A stretch of 64,000 bases of DNA, from NCBI RefSeq assembly GCF_900091525.1, contig NZ_FMCU01000003.1, positions 1 to 64,000 of the forward strand, given 5' to 3'. Source of the DNA: Micromonospora matsumotoense (GTDB taxonomy: Bacteria > Actinomycetota > Actinomycetes > Mycobacteriales > Micromonosporaceae). The position numbers were made by a program, and so were the translations under genes. Shown piece after piece: positions 23,014 to 30,930 of this stretch. The stretch's first letter is position 1; every line of letters starts with the position of its first letter. The notes beneath the pieces are model-generated. The model made no database searches, was not told the DNA's origin, and saw nothing but the letters and a program-made list of their open reading frames with translations.

Positions 23014-24384
23014 GTGACCGAGCGGCTGATCGTGGTCGGCGGGGACGCCGCCGGGATGGCGGCGGCCTCCCAGGCCCGTCGCCGCCGGGGCGTCGACGAC
23101 CTGGAGATCGTGGCGTTCGAGCGGGGGCACTTCACGTCGTACTCGGCGTGCGGCATCCCGTACTGGATCAGCGGGCTGGTCGAGGAGCGGGACGCGCTGA
23201 TCGCCCGCGACCCGGCCACCTTCCGCGACGACTTCGCCATCGACGTGCGGCTGCGTACCGAGGTCACCGGCATCGACCTCGACCGCCGGGAGGTCACCGC
23301 CCGCCGGCTCGACGACGGCGGCGAGGTGCGCGAACGGTTCGACACCCTGATGTACGCCACCGGCTCGGTCCCCAACCTGCCGGACTGGGCGACCGGTGAC
23401 GTCGACGGCATCTTCGGCATCCAGACGCTGGACGACGCGGCGGGACTGCGCGGCTGGCTGGACGCCACCCCCGCCCCCCGCCGCGCCGTGGTGGTCGGCG
23501 GCGGCTACATCGGGGTGGAGATGGCCGAGGCGCTGATCCAGCGCGGGCTCGCGGTCACCCTGGTCGAGCGGGGCGAGCAGCCGATGGCCACGGTCGACGA
23601 GGACATGGCCGGCCTGGCCGCCGAGGCTATTCGCGGCCTGGGCGTCGAGATCCGTACCGGCACCACGGTGAGCGGGGTCGAGCAGCGCGACGGCCGGGTG
23701 TCCGCGGTGCTCACCCCGGCCGGCCCGGTGCCGGCCGACGTCGTGGTCCTCGGCCTGGGCGTACGCCCCAACACCGCGCTCGCCGCCGCCGCCGGCTTCC
23801 CGCTCGGCCCCACCGGCGGGGTACGGGTGGACCGGCGGATGCGGGTGGCCGGGGTGCCCGGCGTCTGGGCGGCCGGCGACTGCGTGGAGACCCTGCACCG
23901 GGTCACCGGCATGTCGGTGCACATCCCCCTCGGCACCCACGCCAACAAGCAGGGCCGGGTCGCCGGGATCAACATCGGCGGCGGGTACGCCACCTTCCCC
24001 GGGGTGATCGGCACCGCCGTGACGAAGGTCTGCGACCTGGAGGTGGGGCGTACCGGGCTGCGGGAGCGGGACGCCACGGCGGCCGGGTTCGAGTTCGTCT
24101 CGGTGATCGCCGAGTCGACGAACCGGGCCGGCTACTACCCGGGGGCCGAGCCGATGACGGTGAAGCTGATCGCCGAGCGACCCACCGGGCGGCTGCTCGG
24201 CGCACAGATCGTCGGCCGCTCCGAGGCGGCAAAGCGGATCGACGCGCTGGCCGTGGCGTTGTGGAACGAGATGACGGTGGACGAGATGACCGCCCTCGAC
24301 CTGGGCTACGCGCCGCCGTTCGCGCCGGTCTGGGACCCGGTGCTGATCGCCGCCCGCAAGGCCGTCGACGCCCTCGGTCGCTGA
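23014..24384 (+). CDS. FAD-dependent CoA-disulfide reductase-like oxidoreductase
   Basis: A 456-residue pyridine nucleotide-disulfide oxidoreductase of the single-Cys class. It has the FAD motif IVVGGDAAGMAAA at the N-terminus, the redox-active Cys46 in YSACGIPYW, a second NAD(P) dinucleotide motif VVVGGGYIGVEMAE, the WAAGDCVE FAD-contact motif, and a C-terminal dimerisation domain. The lone Cys and SxxCGIPY motif match CoA-disulfide reductases and NADH oxidase/peroxidase relatives. It probably keeps low-molecular-weight thiols reduced. GTG 23014 follows no strong ribosome-binding site. The next feature is a large palindrome, possibly its terminator. Confidence 0.88.
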   Translation: MTERLIVVGGDAAGMAAASQARRRRGVDDLEIVAFERGHFTSYSACGIPYWISGLVEERDALIARDPATFRDDFAIDVRLRTEVTGIDLDRREVTARRLDDGGEVRERFDTLMYATGSVPNLPDWATGDVDGIFGIQTLDDAAGLRGWLDATPAPRRAVVVGGGYIGVEMAEALIQRGLAVTLVERGEQPMATVDEDMAGLAAEAIRGLGVEIRTGTTVSGVEQRDGRVSAVLTPAGPVPADVVVLGLGVRPNTALAAAAGFPLGPTGGVRVDRRMRVAGVPGVWAAGDCVETLHRVTGMSVHIPLGTHANKQGRVAGINIGGGYATFPGVIGTAVTKVCDLEVGRTGLRERDATAAGFEFVSVIAESTNRAGYYPGAEPMTVKLIAERPTGRLLGAQIVGRSEAAKRIDALAVALWNEMTVDEMTALDLGYAPPFAPVWDPVLIAARKAVDALGR

Positions 24385-24399
24385 CCCACCACCTCCTCT

Positions 24400-24439
24400 G
24401 TGGAGAGTTCTTGTCGCCGGGGCGGCAAGAACTCTCCAC
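24400..24439. repeat. 40-nt near-perfect palindrome
   Basis: GTGGAGAGTTCTTG at 24400-24413 pairs perfectly with CAAGAACTCTCCAC at 24426-24439; pairing continues inward through a wobble to leave a tiny loop. It sits 16 bp after the flavoprotein stop and 18 bp before the kinase start. It may terminate the first gene or be an intergenic palindromic repeat element. It has no T-tract. Confidence 0.6.
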
Positions 24440-24457
24440 GATCGCCACAATGGGCGG

Positions 24458-25324
24458 GTGGAGCTTCCGGCGGGGTTGTCGTGGGTGCGGCAGCGGCCGG
24501 ACGGGCGGGAGTGGCTGGCGGCGTTGCCCCGATGGCGGGACGAGTGCGCACAGCAGTGGTCGCTGCGGCTCGGCCCACCCTTCCCGGATGCGTTCGCCTC
24601 GCTGGCCATGCCGGCCGACCTGCCCGACGGCACCCCGGCGGTGCTGAAGTTGCAGTACCCGGACCCGGACAGCCGGCACGAGGCCGACGCGTTGGCGCAC
24701 TGGGACGGCGAGGCGGCGGTCCGGCTGCTCGCCCACGACCCGCAGCGGCGGGCGCTGCTGGTGGAGCGGTGCCGACCCGGTTCACCCCTGCACGAGCTCG
24801 CCTGCGACGAGGCGGTGGACGTGGTGGCCGACCTGCTGCCCCGGCTCTGGCGGCGGGCGCCCGGGCCGTTCATCCCGCTCGCCGAGGAGGCCACCGGCTG
24901 GCGGCACCGGCTGCCCGAGAAGTGGGAACGGGCCGGCCGGCCCTACGAGCGACGGCTGGTCGACGCGGCCCTCGACCGGCTCGCCTGGTTGATCGACAGT
25001 CAGGGCGAGCAGGTGCTGGTCAACCAGGACCTGCACGCCGGCAACGTGCTGCGGGCGACCCGCGAACCGTGGCTGGTGATCGACCCGAAGCCACTGCTGG
25101 GCGAGCGGGAGTTCGCGGTGGTGCCGATCGTGCGCGGCGTCGAGCTGGGGCACTCCCCCGAGGCGGTACGGCGGCGGCTCGACCGGATCAGCGGCGCGCT
25201 CGGGCTGGACCGGGAGCGGGTGGCCGGCTGGACGGTCGCGCACTGCCTCGCCTGGAGCCTGGACGGCGACACGGTCTTCACCCCCCAGGTCGAGGTGGCC
25301 CGCTGGCTGGTCGACGGCCACTGA
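24458..25324 (+). CDS. Aminoglycoside/hydroxyurea phosphotransferase family protein
   Basis: A 288-residue kinase of the APH(6)/streptomycin 6-kinase family. It shows ATP-binding AVLKLQYPDP with Lys64, the catalytic loop VNQDLHAGNVLRA with Asp191, and the metal-binding IDPKPLLGEREF. Known members phosphorylate streptomycin or hydroxyurea; many chromosomal ones have no proven drug. GTG 24458 fits the family N-terminus; no clear Shine-Dalgarno is seen, and a possible hairpin lies directly upstream. The gene is convergent with the nei-like gene, with a single base between their stop codons. Confidence 0.85.
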   Translation: MELPAGLSWVRQRPDGREWLAALPRWRDECAQQWSLRLGPPFPDAFASLAMPADLPDGTPAVLKLQYPDPDSRHEADALAHWDGEAAVRLLAHDPQRRALLVERCRPGSPLHELACDEAVDVVADLLPRLWRRAPGPFIPLAEEATGWRHRLPEKWERAGRPYERRLVDAALDRLAWLIDSQGEQVLVNQDLHAGNVLRATREPWLVIDPKPLLGEREFAVVPIVRGVELGHSPEAVRRRLDRISGALGLDRERVAGWTVAHCLAWSLDGDTVFTPQVEVARWLVDGH

Positions 25325-25325
25325 G

Positions 25326-26132
25326 TCAGGGTTGGCAGGTGGGGCACCAGTAGAGGTTGCGGCCGGCCAGCCCGCCCCGGCTGACCGGGCTGCCGCAGAC
25401 GTGGCACGGGGCACCGTCGCGGCGGTAGACGTACACCTCGCCGCCGTGCCGGTCGACCCGCGCCGGGCGGCCCATCGCCTCGGGCAGGTGGCCGTCGCGG
25501 ACGGTGTCGATCCGACCGCGCGCCACCGCCAGGGTCATCAGCGCCACCAGGTCGGCCCAGAGCGCCGCCCAGCCGACCGGGGTGAGCTGCCGGCCGGGCA
25601 CCGTCGGCCGCAGGCCGGCCCGGAACAGGGCCTCGGTCACGAAGATCAGGCCGGTGCCCGCGACCACCGACTGGTCCAGCAGCAGCGCGGCGAGCGGGGT
25701 GGCACTGCGCCGGATCCGGGCGTACGCACGGTCGGGGTCGGCGTCGGCGCGCAGCGGGTCCGGGCCGAGCCGGCCGCGTAGCGCCGCCACCTCGGGCGGG
25801 GTGAGCAGTTCACAGGCGGTGGGTCCGCGCAGTTCGAGCCAGTGCCGGTCACTGGCCAGCCGTAACCGGATCTGCCCCACCGGCACCGGCGGCTCACCGT
25901 CCCCGTCGGTGAACCTGCCGTACAGGCCCAGGTGGACGTGCAGGGTCCGCTCGTCGGCGTGGTGGTGCAGCAGATGCTTGCCGTACGCCTCGGTGCGGTC
26001 GAGGACGGTGCCGGAGATCAGGGCGGCGCCCTCGGTGAAGCGGCCCTGCGGGCTGCTGGCGGTGACCTTGTCGCCGGCGAACAGCTCGGCGTGCCGGGCC
26101 GCCAGCCGGTGGATGGTGTGTCCCTCTGGCAC
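25326..26132 (-). CDS. nei: Fpg/Nei family DNA glycosylase/AP lyase
   Basis: A 268-residue base-excision repair enzyme. GTG 26132 gives the mature N-terminus MPEGHTIHRLA with catalytic Pro2 and Glu3, matching endonuclease VIII (Nei) rather than Fpg (PELPE). The H2TH region lies at about 130-215 and the C-terminal zinc finger is complete (CHVCG ... CPTC). It removes oxidised pyrimidines and cleaves the strand. A TACCCT box on the minus strand lies 8 nt before the GTG and there is no Shine-Dalgarno, so a leaderless mRNA is plausible. An upstream TTG would add three residues but bury Pro2. Confidence 0.9.
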   Translation of the reverse strand: MPEGHTIHRLAARHAELFAGDKVTASSPQGRFTEGAALISGTVLDRTEAYGKHLLHHHADERTLHVHLGLYGRFTDGDGEPPVPVGQIRLRLASDRHWLELRGPTACELLTPPEVAALRGRLGPDPLRADADPDRAYARIRRSATPLAALLLDQSVVAGTGLIFVTEALFRAGLRPTVPGRQLTPVGWAALWADLVALMTLAVARGRIDTVRDGHLPEAMGRPARVDRHGGEVYVYRRDGAPCHVCGSPVSRGGLAGRNLYWCPTCQP

Positions 26133-26293
26133 GGGTGCCAAGGGTAGTCAGGCGGCCGGGCCCCACCGACGCCGGTGCCACGGCCCGCCGATCGGAGTGT
26201 GGTCGATCGACGCGCGGGGTACGTACCGGTCGTTCCCGCGTGGCGGCCACCGGCCCTTCCGAGGGCTCCACGCATCGACAAGGAGGTGTAGTG

Positions 26294-27202
26294 GTGAACG
26301 TTCCTTCGCTCCTGCGACGCCGTACGGCGCAGGACAGCAACGGTGACGGGGTGGTCGACGCGCGCGACGGGCAGCCGGTGGTGACCGACCGGGACGCCGA
26401 CCGGGCGACGTACCGCAGCGGGTCGCTGGCCACCGACGACGAGCGCGACGCCGACGCGGCGCGACGCACCGCCGAGCGCGACGCCGACGCGGGCGGGGTC
26501 GGCGGCCGACCGACCGGCGAACGCACCGTGGACGCCGGGCCTGACGCCGACGCCGAGCGGCGGGCGGCGGAGCGCGGCGCGCTGGCGCGGGCGGCGACCG
26601 CCCGCAGCGCCGTCGACGGCACGCGGAGCGCCGCTGCCGCCCGGCCCTCGACCGTCGACGACGAGCCGCGCACGCCGACCGACCCGATCCGGGTCGCCGA
26701 CGCCGGCCCGGTCCGCACCGCACCGCGCCCGGTGGACGCCGACCGCCCGACCGACCGGGACCGGAGGACGCCCGTCGACCCGACGACGCCCACCGCCGGC
26801 GTCGCCACCCGCCCCGCCGACCGGGACCGGGTGGCCGCCGACGAGGCCCGCCCGGAACCGCCGGTGGTGGCCGGTCCGAAGCCGAGGGCCAGCCTGCTCG
26901 CCACCCTCGGCCTGATCGTCTCGGTGGTGGGCGCGGCGTTCGTACTCACCGGCTCCCTGGCCGGGTACGGCATCGCGCTCGGCGCGCTCGGCGCGGTCTT
27001 CTCGGTGCTGGGCCTGATGGCGACCCGGCGTCGGCACGTGGCCGGCACGACGGACGCGCTGATCGGCGTGCTGGTCGGCCTGGCCGCGGTGGTGCTGGGC
27101 GTGCTCGCCTTCACCGGCCAGTTCGACTGGCCGACCACCGACGGCGACTGGGTGGCCCGGTTCCGGGAGTGGCTTGACTCACAGTTTGTGGACCGGTTCT
27201 GA
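26294..27202 (+). CDS. Membrane protein with EF-hand-like N-terminus
   Basis: A 302-residue protein. Residues about 10-27 contain DSNGDGVVDARD, a canonical EF-hand/dockerin-type calcium-loop pattern. A long Asp/Arg/Ala-rich disordered stretch with repeated ERDAD and DADR motifs follows to about residue 190. Three hydrophobic segments (about 200-220, 228-245 and 257-275) end in a short acidic tail. Strong AGGAGG sets the start. No named family is recognised. A peripheral sensor or scaffold role is speculation; the sequence shows only a charged cytoplasmic arm joined to a small membrane domain. Confidence 0.65.
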   Translation: MNVPSLLRRRTAQDSNGDGVVDARDGQPVVTDRDADRATYRSGSLATDDERDADAARRTAERDADAGGVGGRPTGERTVDAGPDADAERRAAERGALARAATARSAVDGTRSAAAARPSTVDDEPRTPTDPIRVADAGPVRTAPRPVDADRPTDRDRRTPVDPTTPTAGVATRPADRDRVAADEARPEPPVVAGPKPRASLLATLGLIVSVVGAAFVLTGSLAGYGIALGALGAVFSVLGLMATRRRHVAGTTDALIGVLVGLAAVVLGVLAFTGQFDWPTTDGDWVARFREWLDSQFVDRF

Positions 27203-27550
27203 CGGGCACATTTGATCTCGCCGGCGGTTCGCCGGCGACGTTGGACCAGCCGGTTCGCCGGCACCGCCCGACCAGTCTGGTGGTTCACCAGCCGGGCACC
27301 CCATCGTTCGGTGGCAGCGGTTCGCCGCCACCGATGCGCACAGGGGCCGTCACCTCCGCTGAGGTGACGGCCCCTTCGCTGTGCGCTGCCACGCAACGGA
27401 TCGCCGCCGCGCTCGGGCCACACGCAACGAACCACTGTCGTACGCAAGCCTCGGTGGTGGTTGTCGCACACCCGGGCCGCATACCGTTGACCCACGGCGC
27501 CAGCCCGTGGGCCACGGAGGCCGGGCGCGCCCGACCCCAGGAGCAGGACA
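27203..27550. other. Intergenic region with hairpins
   Basis: No gene is supported here. It contains an inverted repeat GCCGGCG/CGCCGGC at about 27221-27237, a second weaker stem around 27311-27331, and the strong terminator listed separately. The last 150 bp before the dimethylargininase gene should carry its promoter, but no convincing -35/-10 pair was seen. Confidence 0.5.
27343..27374 (+). terminator. Strong intrinsic terminator-like hairpin
   Basis: A perfect 14-bp stem, GGGGCCGTCACCTC/GAGGTGACGGCCCC, with a 4-nt loop (CGCT), followed by TTCGCT. It lies 140 bp after the EF-hand-like gene and upstream of the dimethylargininase gene. Confidence 0.7.
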
Positions 27551-28372
27551 ATGACGATGGACGCCACCAGCCAGCGCTTCCTGATGTGCCGGCCGACGTA
27601 CTTCGCCGTCGACTACGCCATCAACCCGTGGATGGACCCGACCGCACCGGTCGACACCGCGCTGGCGATCCGGCAGTGGGAGCAACTGCGCCGCACCTAC
27701 CTCGACCTCGGCCACACCGTCGAGCTGATCGACCCGGTCGCCGGCCTGCCGGACATGGTCTTCGCCGCCAACGGCGGCACGGTCATCGGGGACCGCGCGA
27801 TGGCGGTGCAGTTCCGCGACCCGCAGCGCGCCGACGAGGCCCCCGCCTACCGGGCCTGGTTCGAGGCCGCCGGCTTCGAGGTGTACGACCCGAAGCACGT
27901 CAACGAGGGCGAGGGCGACGTCCTGCTGGTCGGTGACCACCTGCTCGCCGGCACCGGGTTCCGCACCGCGCACGCCTCGCACGCCCAGTTGCAGGAGGTG
28001 TTCGGTCACCCGGTGCTCACCATGCAGCTGGTCGACCCGCGCTTCTACCACCTGGACACCGCGCTGACCGTCCTCGACGAGCGGACCGTGGCGTACCTGC
28101 CGGAGGCGTTCTCCCCCGGCAGCCGGGCGGTGCTGCGCCGGCTCTACCCGGACGCGGTCCACGCCACCATGGCCGACGCCGAGGTGCTCGGCCTCAACGC
28201 GGTCAGCGACGGCCGGCACGTGGTGCTGCCCGCGCAGGCCACCGGGCTGGCCGCCAAACTGCGCGACCGGGGTTACCAGACCATCGGTGTCGACCTGTCC
28301 GAGCTGCGCAAGGCCGGCGGCGGACCGAAGTGCTGCACGTTGCGACTCCGTCAGGGAGAGGCGAGCCAATGA
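27551..28372 (+). CDS. ddaH: Dimethylarginine dimethylaminohydrolase family protein
   Basis: A 273-residue guanidino-group-modifying enzyme of the DDAH/arginine deiminase fold. Features are the N-terminal LMCRPTYFAVDYAINPWMD, the acidic PDMVFAANGG loop, NEGEGDVLLVGDHLLAGTGFRT, the active-site HLDTALTVLD, and the C-terminal GGGPKCCTLRL with catalytic Cys261 or Cys262. Such enzymes hydrolyse methylated arginine to citrulline and an amine, or arginine itself in related clades. Its stop overlaps the rocD start (ATGA), so the two enzymes are made together, tying arginine-derived compounds to ornithine breakdown. The exact substrate is inferred. Confidence 0.85.
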   Translation: MTMDATSQRFLMCRPTYFAVDYAINPWMDPTAPVDTALAIRQWEQLRRTYLDLGHTVELIDPVAGLPDMVFAANGGTVIGDRAMAVQFRDPQRADEAPAYRAWFEAAGFEVYDPKHVNEGEGDVLLVGDHLLAGTGFRTAHASHAQLQEVFGHPVLTMQLVDPRFYHLDTALTVLDERTVAYLPEAFSPGSRAVLRRLYPDAVHATMADAEVLGLNAVSDGRHVVLPAQATGLAAKLRDRGYQTIGVDLSELRKAGGGPKCCTLRLRQGEASQ

Positions 28373-29583
28373 TCGAGGACATGTTGCGGACCCCGTCCGC
28401 CGTCCGGGACGCGGAGCGGTACACCGCGCACAACTACCACCCGCTGCCGGTGGTGATCTCCTCCGCCGAGGGCGCCTGGCTCACCGACGTGGACGGCCGT
28501 CGCTACCTCGACTGCCTGGCCGGCTACTCGGCGCTGAACTTCGGCCACCGGCACCCCACCCTGGTCCGGGCCGCCCACGAGCAGCTCGACCGGCTCACCC
28601 TCACCAGCCGGGCGTTCATCCACGACCAGTTCGCCGACTTCTGCCGGGAGCTGGCGGCGCTCTGCGGCAAGGATCTGGTGCTGCCGATGAACACCGGCGC
28701 CGAGGCGGTGGAGACCGGCATCAAGGTGGCCCGCAAGTGGGGCTACCAGGTCAAGGGGGTCGCCCCGGGGCAGGCCAACATCATCGTGGCCGACGGTAAC
28801 TTCCACGGCCGCACCACCACCATCGTCAGCTTCTCCACCGACTCCGACGCCCGCGCCGACTTCGGGCCGTACACGCCGGGGTTCACCGTGGTGCCCTACG
28901 GCGACCTGGCGGCGCTGGAGGCGGCGATCGACGGGAACACCGTCGCCGTGCTGTTGGAGCCGATCCAGGGCGAGCAGGGCGTGGTGCTGCCGCCGGCGGG
29001 TTACCTGCCGGGCGTGCGCCGGGTCTGCACCGAGAACGACGTGCTGTTCATCGCCGACGAGATCCAGTCCGGGCTGGGCCGGACCGGGCGTACCTTCGCC
29101 TGCGAGCACGAGGACGTCGTGCCGGACCTGTACCTGCTGGGTAAGGCGCTCGGCGGCGGCATCGTGCCGGTCTCCGCCGTGGCCGCGGACGCGGACGTGC
29201 TCGGGGTGCTCCGGCCGGGCCAGCACGGCTCGACCTTCGGCGGCAACCCGCTCGCGTGCGCGGTCGCCACCGAGGTGGTCCGGCTGCTGGCCACCGGCGA
29301 CTTCCAGCGCCGCTCCGCCGAGCTGGGCGAACGGCTGCGGGCCGGGCTGGAGGGGCTGCTCGGCAAGGGTCTGGTGGCGGTGCGGGTGCGCGGCCTGTGG
29401 GCCGGGGTGGACATCGACCCGGCGCTGATGACCGGACGCCAGGCGTGCGAGCGGCTGATGGCCCGTGGGGTGCTGGCCAAGGACACCCACGGCTCGACCA
29501 TCCGGCTGGCCCCGCCGCTGGTGATCACCCCCGACGAGATCGACCACGCGGTGGCTCAGCTCGCCGCCGTGCTGGCCGGCTGA
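28369..29583 (+). CDS. rocD: Ornithine aminotransferase
   Basis: A 404-residue class III PLP-dependent aminotransferase. It carries the NTGAEAVETGIKVARKWGY block, the DGNFHGRTTTIVSFS segment, the cofactor Asp in FIADEIQSGLGRTG and the Schiff-base Lys259 in YLLGKALGGG. These match ornithine-oxo-acid transaminase, which converts ornithine and 2-oxoglutarate to glutamate semialdehyde and glutamate. GGGAGAGG precedes the ATG, which overlaps the ddaH stop. A strong terminator follows, closing a two-gene operon. Confidence 0.92.
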   Translation: MIEDMLRTPSAVRDAERYTAHNYHPLPVVISSAEGAWLTDVDGRRYLDCLAGYSALNFGHRHPTLVRAAHEQLDRLTLTSRAFIHDQFADFCRELAALCGKDLVLPMNTGAEAVETGIKVARKWGYQVKGVAPGQANIIVADGNFHGRTTTIVSFSTDSDARADFGPYTPGFTVVPYGDLAALEAAIDGNTVAVLLEPIQGEQGVVLPPAGYLPGVRRVCTENDVLFIADEIQSGLGRTGRTFACEHEDVVPDLYLLGKALGGGIVPVSAVAADADVLGVLRPGQHGSTFGGNPLACAVATEVVRLLATGDFQRRSAELGERLRAGLEGLLGKGLVAVRVRGLWAGVDIDPALMTGRQACERLMARGVLAKDTHGSTIRLAPPLVITPDEIDHAVAQLAAVLAG

Positions 29584-29599
29584 CCCCGTACCACGAGCA

Positions 29600-29630
29600 G
29601 GGTGCCGGGACCGCGATGGTCCCGGCACCC
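29600..29630. terminator. Intrinsic terminator after rocD
   Basis: A perfect 13-bp stem, GGGTGCCGGGACC/GGTCCCGGCACCC, with a 5-nt loop, 17 bp after the rocD stop and 20 bp from the convergent desaturase stop. It can serve both genes. Confidence 0.8.
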
Positions 29631-29649
29631 TTGCGCCGGTGCGTCGCTC

Positions 29650-30702
29650 TCAGCCCGCGCGCAGCGGTCGGCCCACCTCGTGCAGATGCGCCAGCCCCTG
29701 CCGGTACGACTCGATCAGCCCGGTCTCCGTGTACGAGATGCCCTGCTCGGCGCAGTACGCCTTGACCAGCGGCTGGGCCCGGCGCAGGTTGCCCCGGGGC
29801 ATGTTCGGGAACAGGTGGTGCTCGATCTGGTAGTTCAGACCGCCCAGCGCCAGGTCGACCAACCAGCTGCCGGACACGTTGCGCGACGTGAGCACCTGCT
29901 TACGCAGGTAGTCGAGGTCGTCCTCGTCGGTGGGCATCAGCATGCCCTTGTGGTTGGGGGCGAACGCGCACCCCATGTAGAAACCCCAGAGCCCCTGGTG
30001 TACGGCGGCGAAGAGCAGCGCCTTCACCGGCGACATCACCGCCAACAGCAGACCGACATAGCCGACGGCGTGCACCACGAGCAGCGATGCCTCTATCGCC
30101 CGGTGTCGCATCGGCACCCGCCACCTGCCGTCGGACTCCCGGCCGATGATCGCCTGGATGCTCGCCACGTGCAGCGCCAGCCCTTCCAGCAGGAGCAGCG
30201 GGAAGAACAGCCACGCCTGCCGGCGGGCCATCCACCGGCCCAGGCCCCGGGTCGCCATCACCTGCTCGTGCGTCCAGACCAGCGCGCCCGCGCCGACGTC
30301 GGGATCCTCGTCGGCGTGGTTGGGGTTGGCGTGGTGCCGGTTGTGCTTGTCCACCCACCAGCCGTAGCTGAGCCCCACGGCGAGATTGCCGGCGATCAGG
30401 CCGGCCGCCTCGCTGGGCCCGCGTCGGCGGAACATCTGCCGGTGCCCGGCGTCGTGCCCGAGGAACGCCACCTGGGTGGTGGCCACCGCCATCGCGACCG
30501 CCAGCGGCAGCTGCCACCAGGAGTCACCGACCACCGCCACCAGCACCCAACCGGCCAGGAAGGCACCCAGGGTTCCTACGATTCGGACCGTGTACCGGCT
30601 GGGTCGTCGATCCAACAGTCCCGCTTCAGCGACCCGGCGGGACAGGCGCGCGTAGTCGCTGCCCCGCCCGGTGGTCGACGCTGCCAACGTCGATGAGCTC
30701 AT
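29650..30702 (-). CDS. Membrane fatty acid desaturase
   Basis: A 350-residue integral membrane di-iron desaturase. All three histidine boxes are present: GHDAGH (82-87), HNRHH (120-124) and QIEHHLFP (about 293-300), between hydrophobic segments at about 42-60, 66-84, 100-115, 165-180 and 200-235. The family introduces double bases into acyl-CoA or lipid-bound acyl chains, here probably for membrane fluidity; the DesA3/linoleoyl-CoA desaturase-like spacing suggests an acyl-CoA or phospholipid substrate. ATG 30702 has GGAGG about 9 bases upstream; an upstream in-frame start has no support. No electron-transfer partner is adjacent. Confidence 0.9.
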   Translation of the reverse strand: MSSSTLAASTTGRGSDYARLSRRVAEAGLLDRRPSRYTVRIVGTLGAFLAGWVLVAVVGDSWWQLPLAVAMAVATTQVAFLGHDAGHRQMFRRRGPSEAAGLIAGNLAVGLSYGWWVDKHNRHHANPNHADEDPDVGAGALVWTHEQVMATRGLGRWMARRQAWLFFPLLLLEGLALHVASIQAIIGRESDGRWRVPMRHRAIEASLLVVHAVGYVGLLLAVMSPVKALLFAAVHQGLWGFYMGCAFAPNHKGMLMPTDEDDLDYLRKQVLTSRNVSGSWLVDLALGGLNYQIEHHLFPNMPRGNLRRAQPLVKAYCAEQGISYTETGLIESYRQGLAHLHEVGRPLRAG

Positions 30703-30930
30703 GTGATGTCGCCTCCGGCGTCGTGGGCCACACGCGGTGTGCGACCCCTCCGTCACCATCCTGGCGGCATTGGTGTCACGGGGCGATCCTGCCAGACCCC
30801 GATTCCGGGGTGGTGATACCCCTACGGGACCGGGATCGACGGAACACCGCCGGGCGGAGGCACGACGGCGGACGTCGGGACCGTCGTCCTGACGCCCGCC
30901 GTGCTGGCCACGCCCGCAGCGGTGGCCGGA

